From assembly GCA_044225565.1 (NCBI GenBank), contig JBGAIL010000224.1:1-7209 (forward strand): a stretch of 7,209 bases of DNA, read 5' to 3'. Positions 4,354 through 7,209 of the stretch are shown here, in pieces (the first letter of the stretch is position 1; each line of letters starts with the position of its first letter). Below the pieces are notes generated by a model. That model was not told the DNA's origin, did not search any database, and saw only the letters and a program-made list of their open reading frames with translations. Both the position numbers and the translations under genes were made by a program. Source of the stretch: CAVXAE01 sp044225565 (lineage in GTDB: Bacteria; Pseudomonadota; Gammaproteobacteria; Steroidobacterales; Steroidobacteraceae).

Positions 4354-6810
4354 ATGTACGCGTCAATGCGATCTGCGCTCATCGTGGCGATCTGCAGTCT
4401 TTCATCATGGGCTGCTCATGCCGGGCAGGCTCCTTCGGCCTCGAGCCCGTCTGCTTCCATTGCGGCGCCTCATGCCATCGAGATTCCACCGGGGGATCTC
4501 GCGGCCGCCATTCAGCTGCTGGTCAAGCAGACCGGCGCGGATCTCGTGTACCGGCCCGAGCAGGTGGCAGGGCTGAAGACACCAGGGATCAAGGGCACGC
4601 TGACCACCGAGGAGGCGATCGGAAAGTTGCTCGAAGGGACGGCTCTGCGGCTGTCGACCAACGCAGCGGGGGCGATGTTGATCGCGGAGCCCAAGCCGAG
4701 CGCGCGGGTACCGGCGCAGGATTCCGTGCGACTGGCACAAGCTGCTTCCGCCTCTGGCCAGTCGCAGGCGCCTTCGGACGCCGACCCGTCCGCTGCCGAC
4801 CCGGCGCTCGACGAAATCGTGGTGGTCGGCAAGGGATATGGCGCGCCTGAAACGAAATCGAACATCGCGTTGCGTCAGTTCCCGAATACCGCAACCATCG
4901 TGGATCAGGAGCGGATCCAGCGGCAGAATCTCGTGACCCTGCAGGATGTCGGGCGGCACACGCTCGGCATCACCGGTGTCAGCAACGCCTCTTCCGGGCA
5001 ATTCATCTCGCGTGGATTCGTCATCGACAAATATCTGATCGATGGCGTTCCGGAGATGAGCGCCATACTGGGAACGACCACGCAGGATATCTTCCGGTAT
5101 GACCGCGTAGAGGTGTTGCGCGGGCCGGCCGGGTTGTTCAGCGGCGCGGGCTCGCCCGCCGGAGCGATCAACCTCGTGCGCAAGCGCCCGCTCGAGGAGC
5201 GGCGCGTATCCACCGAGCTGAATCTCGGCTCCTGGAAACACTACCGGGGAGAGCTCGACGTGTCCGTGCCGGTCTCGGACGCGATCGGCTTTCGCGGCGG
5301 GGTCGCCTATCAGGACCAGGATCAATTCTATGACTTCGGGTTCGAGAACAGGCTGACGGGATACGTCGTCAGCGACTTCGAGCTCGCCGAGCGCACGACC
5401 CTCACGATCGGAGCGGACTACGACCGGCTGAAGGTGGCGGAAAACTTCGGCCTTCCAGGGCTCGTCGGCGGCGGATTCGCGGACTTCAGATACTCGACCT
5501 TCGCGGGTGCAGCGTGGAATCGCGTGCGCGGAGCGAGCAGCTCGGCTTTCCTGGAACTGCAGCAGGGGCTGGGCGAGCGATGGCATCTCCGCGCCAACGT
5601 CCGGCACAGCAAGTTCGACCGCGACGGCCACTATGCTTATCCGGGTTTCGTGCCAGTCACGCCGACCGACGGAGTCGTCCCGCTCGCGGATTTCGCCGGC
5701 GCCAGCAAGCAGGACAGCACCGAGATCGACGTCCACGCGGTCGGTAGCGTCTCCCTGTTCGGCCGGAACCACGAGATCCTCTTCGGAGTGGACTTTGCGC
5801 GAGGCTCCAACGATCAGCGGTCACGGTTCCTTTACGGGGTCGACTCGCTCGATCTGTACGACCCGGACTACGATTTTCCCGAAACGCCCCTCACGCCCGA
5901 CGTGTCGATCGAGGACGACATCAAGCAGCACGGCGTCTACGGTCAGGCCAGATTCCGGGTGAGCAACGGCCTGATGCTCGTTCTGGGCGGCCGGGTGAGC
6001 AACTACGATCTCGAGAACGTATTCACCTTTCTCGGCAGCCCTCCTTCGATCGGGCGCACCGAGCTTTCGGGCCAGTTCGTGCCGTACGGTGGCGTGGTGT
6101 GGGATTTCCTGCCGCAATGGACGGCCTATGCCAGCTATGCCGAGACGTTCGCGCCGCAGGCGGCGCGCACCGCCGATGGCGAGCTCATCGAACCCGCCAT
6201 CGGCAAGCAGATCGAGGCGGGCGTCAAAGGCAGTCCCTGGAGCGATGCGTGGCTCGTGTCGCTCGCGCTCTACCAGATCGAGGAGGTCAACCGCGCCCAG
6301 CTCGTTCCTCCGCAGGAGGCCCAGATTTTCGTGGCGAGCGGCCGGGTGGTGAGCGAAGGAGTGGAGCTCGAGGCGAATGGAGAGCTCAAGCCCGGGTGGC
6401 AGCTGAACGGCGGCTACGCCTACAACACCAACAAGTACGAGGAGGATCTCCTGTTCAACGGTCAGCCGTTCACGCGTGTGAGTCCCAAGCACCAGATCAA
6501 GGTCGACACTCAGTATCAGCCGGGCGGCGGAATGCTGCATCGATTCAGCATCGGAGGCGGAGTCGTCTGGTTCAGCGAGACGACGGGAGGCATCCTGGAC
6601 GCCGACGGCATCGATGGCAGAGTGACCCAGGGCGCTTACACCGTGGTCGACCTGCGCCTGGGCTACCAGGTGAGCGACCATCTGAAACTGTCTGCCCAGG
6701 TCAACAACCTGTTCGACGACGACTATTTCGCCACGATCGGCAACATCTACGGCGACAATTTCTTCGGTGCCCGCCGGAACTTCCTGTTCACGGCTCGAAT
6801 GGCGTTCTGA
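4354..6810 (+). CDS. TonB-dependent siderophore-type receptor with STN signalling domain
   Basis: From the ATG at 4354 the product has 818 residues; the alternative ATG at 4333 would add seven. Domains in order: a signal peptide at about 1-23 (cleavage after AAHA), an STN domain at about 41-113 (IEIPPGDLAAAIQLLVKQTG), a low-complexity Ala/Ser/Asp-rich linker, a TonB box DEIVVVG at 153-159, and a plug at about 165-280. The plug carries FISRGFVIDKYLIDGVP, YDRVEVLRGPAGLFSGAG and AINLVRKRP. A C-terminal 22-strand-type beta-barrel follows, ending NNLFDDDYF and FFGARRNFLFTARMAF with the terminal Phe expected for outer-membrane insertion. The plug signatures are those of ferric-siderophore receptors of the FpvA/FhuE/FecA-like group. 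The STN domain marks it as a transducer that signals to the FecR-like protein encoded upstream. Length and domains are complete. The ligand is unknown, and the adjacent hydrolases suggest one that is processed after uptake. Confidence 0.95.
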   Translation: MYASMRSALIVAICSLSSWAAHAGQAPSASSPSASIAAPHAIEIPPGDLAAAIQLLVKQTGADLVYRPEQVAGLKTPGIKGTLTTEEAIGKLLEGTALRLSTNAAGAMLIAEPKPSARVPAQDSVRLAQAASASGQSQAPSDADPSAADPALDEIVVVGKGYGAPETKSNIALRQFPNTATIVDQERIQRQNLVTLQDVGRHTLGITGVSNASSGQFISRGFVIDKYLIDGVPEMSAILGTTTQDIFRYDRVEVLRGPAGLFSGAGSPAGAINLVRKRPLEERRVSTELNLGSWKHYRGELDVSVPVSDAIGFRGGVAYQDQDQFYDFGFENRLTGYVVSDFELAERTTLTIGADYDRLKVAENFGLPGLVGGGFADFRYSTFAGAAWNRVRGASSSAFLELQQGLGERWHLRANVRHSKFDRDGHYAYPGFVPVTPTDGVVPLADFAGASKQDSTEIDVHAVGSVSLFGRNHEILFGVDFARGSNDQRSRFLYGVDSLDLYDPDYDFPETPLTPDVSIEDDIKQHGVYGQARFRVSNGLMLVLGGRVSNYDLENVFTFLGSPPSIGRTELSGQFVPYGGVVWDFLPQWTAYASYAETFAPQAARTADGELIEPAIGKQIEAGVKGSPWSDAWLVSLALYQIEEVNRAQLVPPQEAQIFVASGRVVSEGVELEANGELKPGWQLNGGYAYNTNKYEEDLLFNGQPFTRVSPKHQIKVDTQYQPGGGMLHRFSIGGGVVWFSETTGGILDADGIDGRVTQGAYTVVDLRLGYQVSDHLKLSAQVNNLFDDDYFATIGNIYGDNFFGARRNFLFTARMAF

Positions 6811-6812
6811 CC

Positions 6813-7209
6813 ATGAGGTGGCTGGTCGCCATCGCAGGCGCGCTCTTCGGCTCCTGCGGTGTTTCGTCGCCGGCGATGGCACTGGAGCCCGGCTGCACGG
6901 CAGCCGCCGTGCGCGATGGCAAGGTGATCGAGTCCGAGGCGCACGGCGTCGCGGACGTCAATGGCACCGCACCGCTCGGGCCGGACACGGTGTTCAACAT
7001 TGCGTCCGTCTCCAAACAGTTCACCGCCTTCGCCATCCTGTTGCTCGAGCAGCAGGGCCGGATCTCGCTGGACGATTCGGTGAGCCGATATGTGCCGGAG
7101 CTCGCGCACTACGCGGCGCCCGTGAAGATTCGTCATCTTCTGTGGCACACCGGGGGCGTGCGCGAGTTCTATACGGTACTCACGCTCTCGGGACGGTCGT
7201 TGAAGGACA
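6813..7209 (+). CDS. Exported serine hydrolase, class C beta-lactamase-like family (PF00144), partial at right edge
   Basis: The ATG lies 2 nt after the receptor's TGA, and 132 complete codons follow before the window ends. The short distance and lack of a clear Shine-Dalgarno sequence suggest translational coupling in one operon. A signal peptide is visible at about 1-23 (cleavage probably after SSPAMA). The Cys at 15 has a poor lipobox, so a lipoprotein is less likely. The catalytic SxxK is S65-V-S-K68 within NIASVSKQFTAFAILLLEQ, and KIRHLLWHTGGV at 105-116 corresponds to the family's usual LLTHTSG signature. The YxN and HxG/KTG motifs would lie beyond the edge. It belongs to the same superfamily as the left hydrolase but is clearly diverged and not a recent duplicate. 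It probably acts in the periplasm on something linked to the receptor's ligand, which is inference from linkage. Confidence 0.88.
   Translation, partial: MRWLVAIAGALFGSCGVSSPAMALEPGCTAAAVRDGKVIESEAHGVADVNGTAPLGPDTVFNIASVSKQFTAFAILLLEQQGRISLDDSVSRYVPELAHYAAPVKIRHLLWHTGGVREFYTVLTLSGRSLKD

Noticed and set aside
3226..6882. Long open frames on the minus strand (for example 3226-4221, 4405-5772, 5821-6882)
   Set aside because: They lie antisense to clearly homologous FecR and receptor genes. Their translations show no domain logic and are the usual by-product of GC-rich codon bias.

Overview
The window reads as chromosomal DNA of a GC-rich Gram-negative bacterium, most likely a gammaproteobacterium near the Xanthomonadales/Nevskiales/Steroidobacter group. 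This placement rests on three things: strong G/C third-position bias, a TonB-dependent outer-membrane receptor, and the style of the two ECF sigma factors. It is an inference by eye, not a computed assignment. Genes are tightly packed. No tRNA, rRNA, CRISPR array, insertion sequence or convincing intrinsic terminator was seen.

Left part (1-2441, minus strand). At the left edge is the 5' part of a small one-pass membrane protein of DUF3619 type. Its start overlaps the end of an ECF-type sigma factor by 14 bp. Behind these, after a short gap without clear signals, lies a complete secreted serine hydrolase of the class C beta-lactamase/PBP-like family (PF00144). It carries an additional C-terminal domain.

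Middle and right part (2625-7209, plus strand). Diverging from the hydrolase is a complete cell-surface signalling operon: a FecI-like ECF sigma factor, a FecR-like inner-membrane regulator 4 nt downstream, and an 818-residue TonB-dependent siderophore-type receptor with an N-terminal STN signalling domain. Two nucleotides after the receptor starts a second, different PF00144 serine hydrolase, cut by the right edge.

How it may work together. In the FecI/FecR/FecA model, ligand binding to the receptor is passed through the STN domain to the periplasmic part of FecR. FecR then activates FecI for transcription of the receptor gene. The most interesting observation is a bipartite motif, GATACGTGAT-N14-CGACT, found twice. 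One copy is upstream of the receptor on the plus strand. The other is upstream of the divergent hydrolase on the minus strand. In both cases it points toward the gene with identical spacing. This looks like the promoter of the local FecI-like sigma factor, and it would tie the left hydrolase to the receptor regulon. The receptor would then be served by two exported serine hydrolases, one co-transcribed and one divergent. That suggests uptake of a ligand that must be hydrolysed, such as an ester or peptide siderophore conjugate, though the substrate cannot be told from sequence. The receptor leader also contains a perfect inverted repeat with 10-bp arms just before the ribosome binding site.
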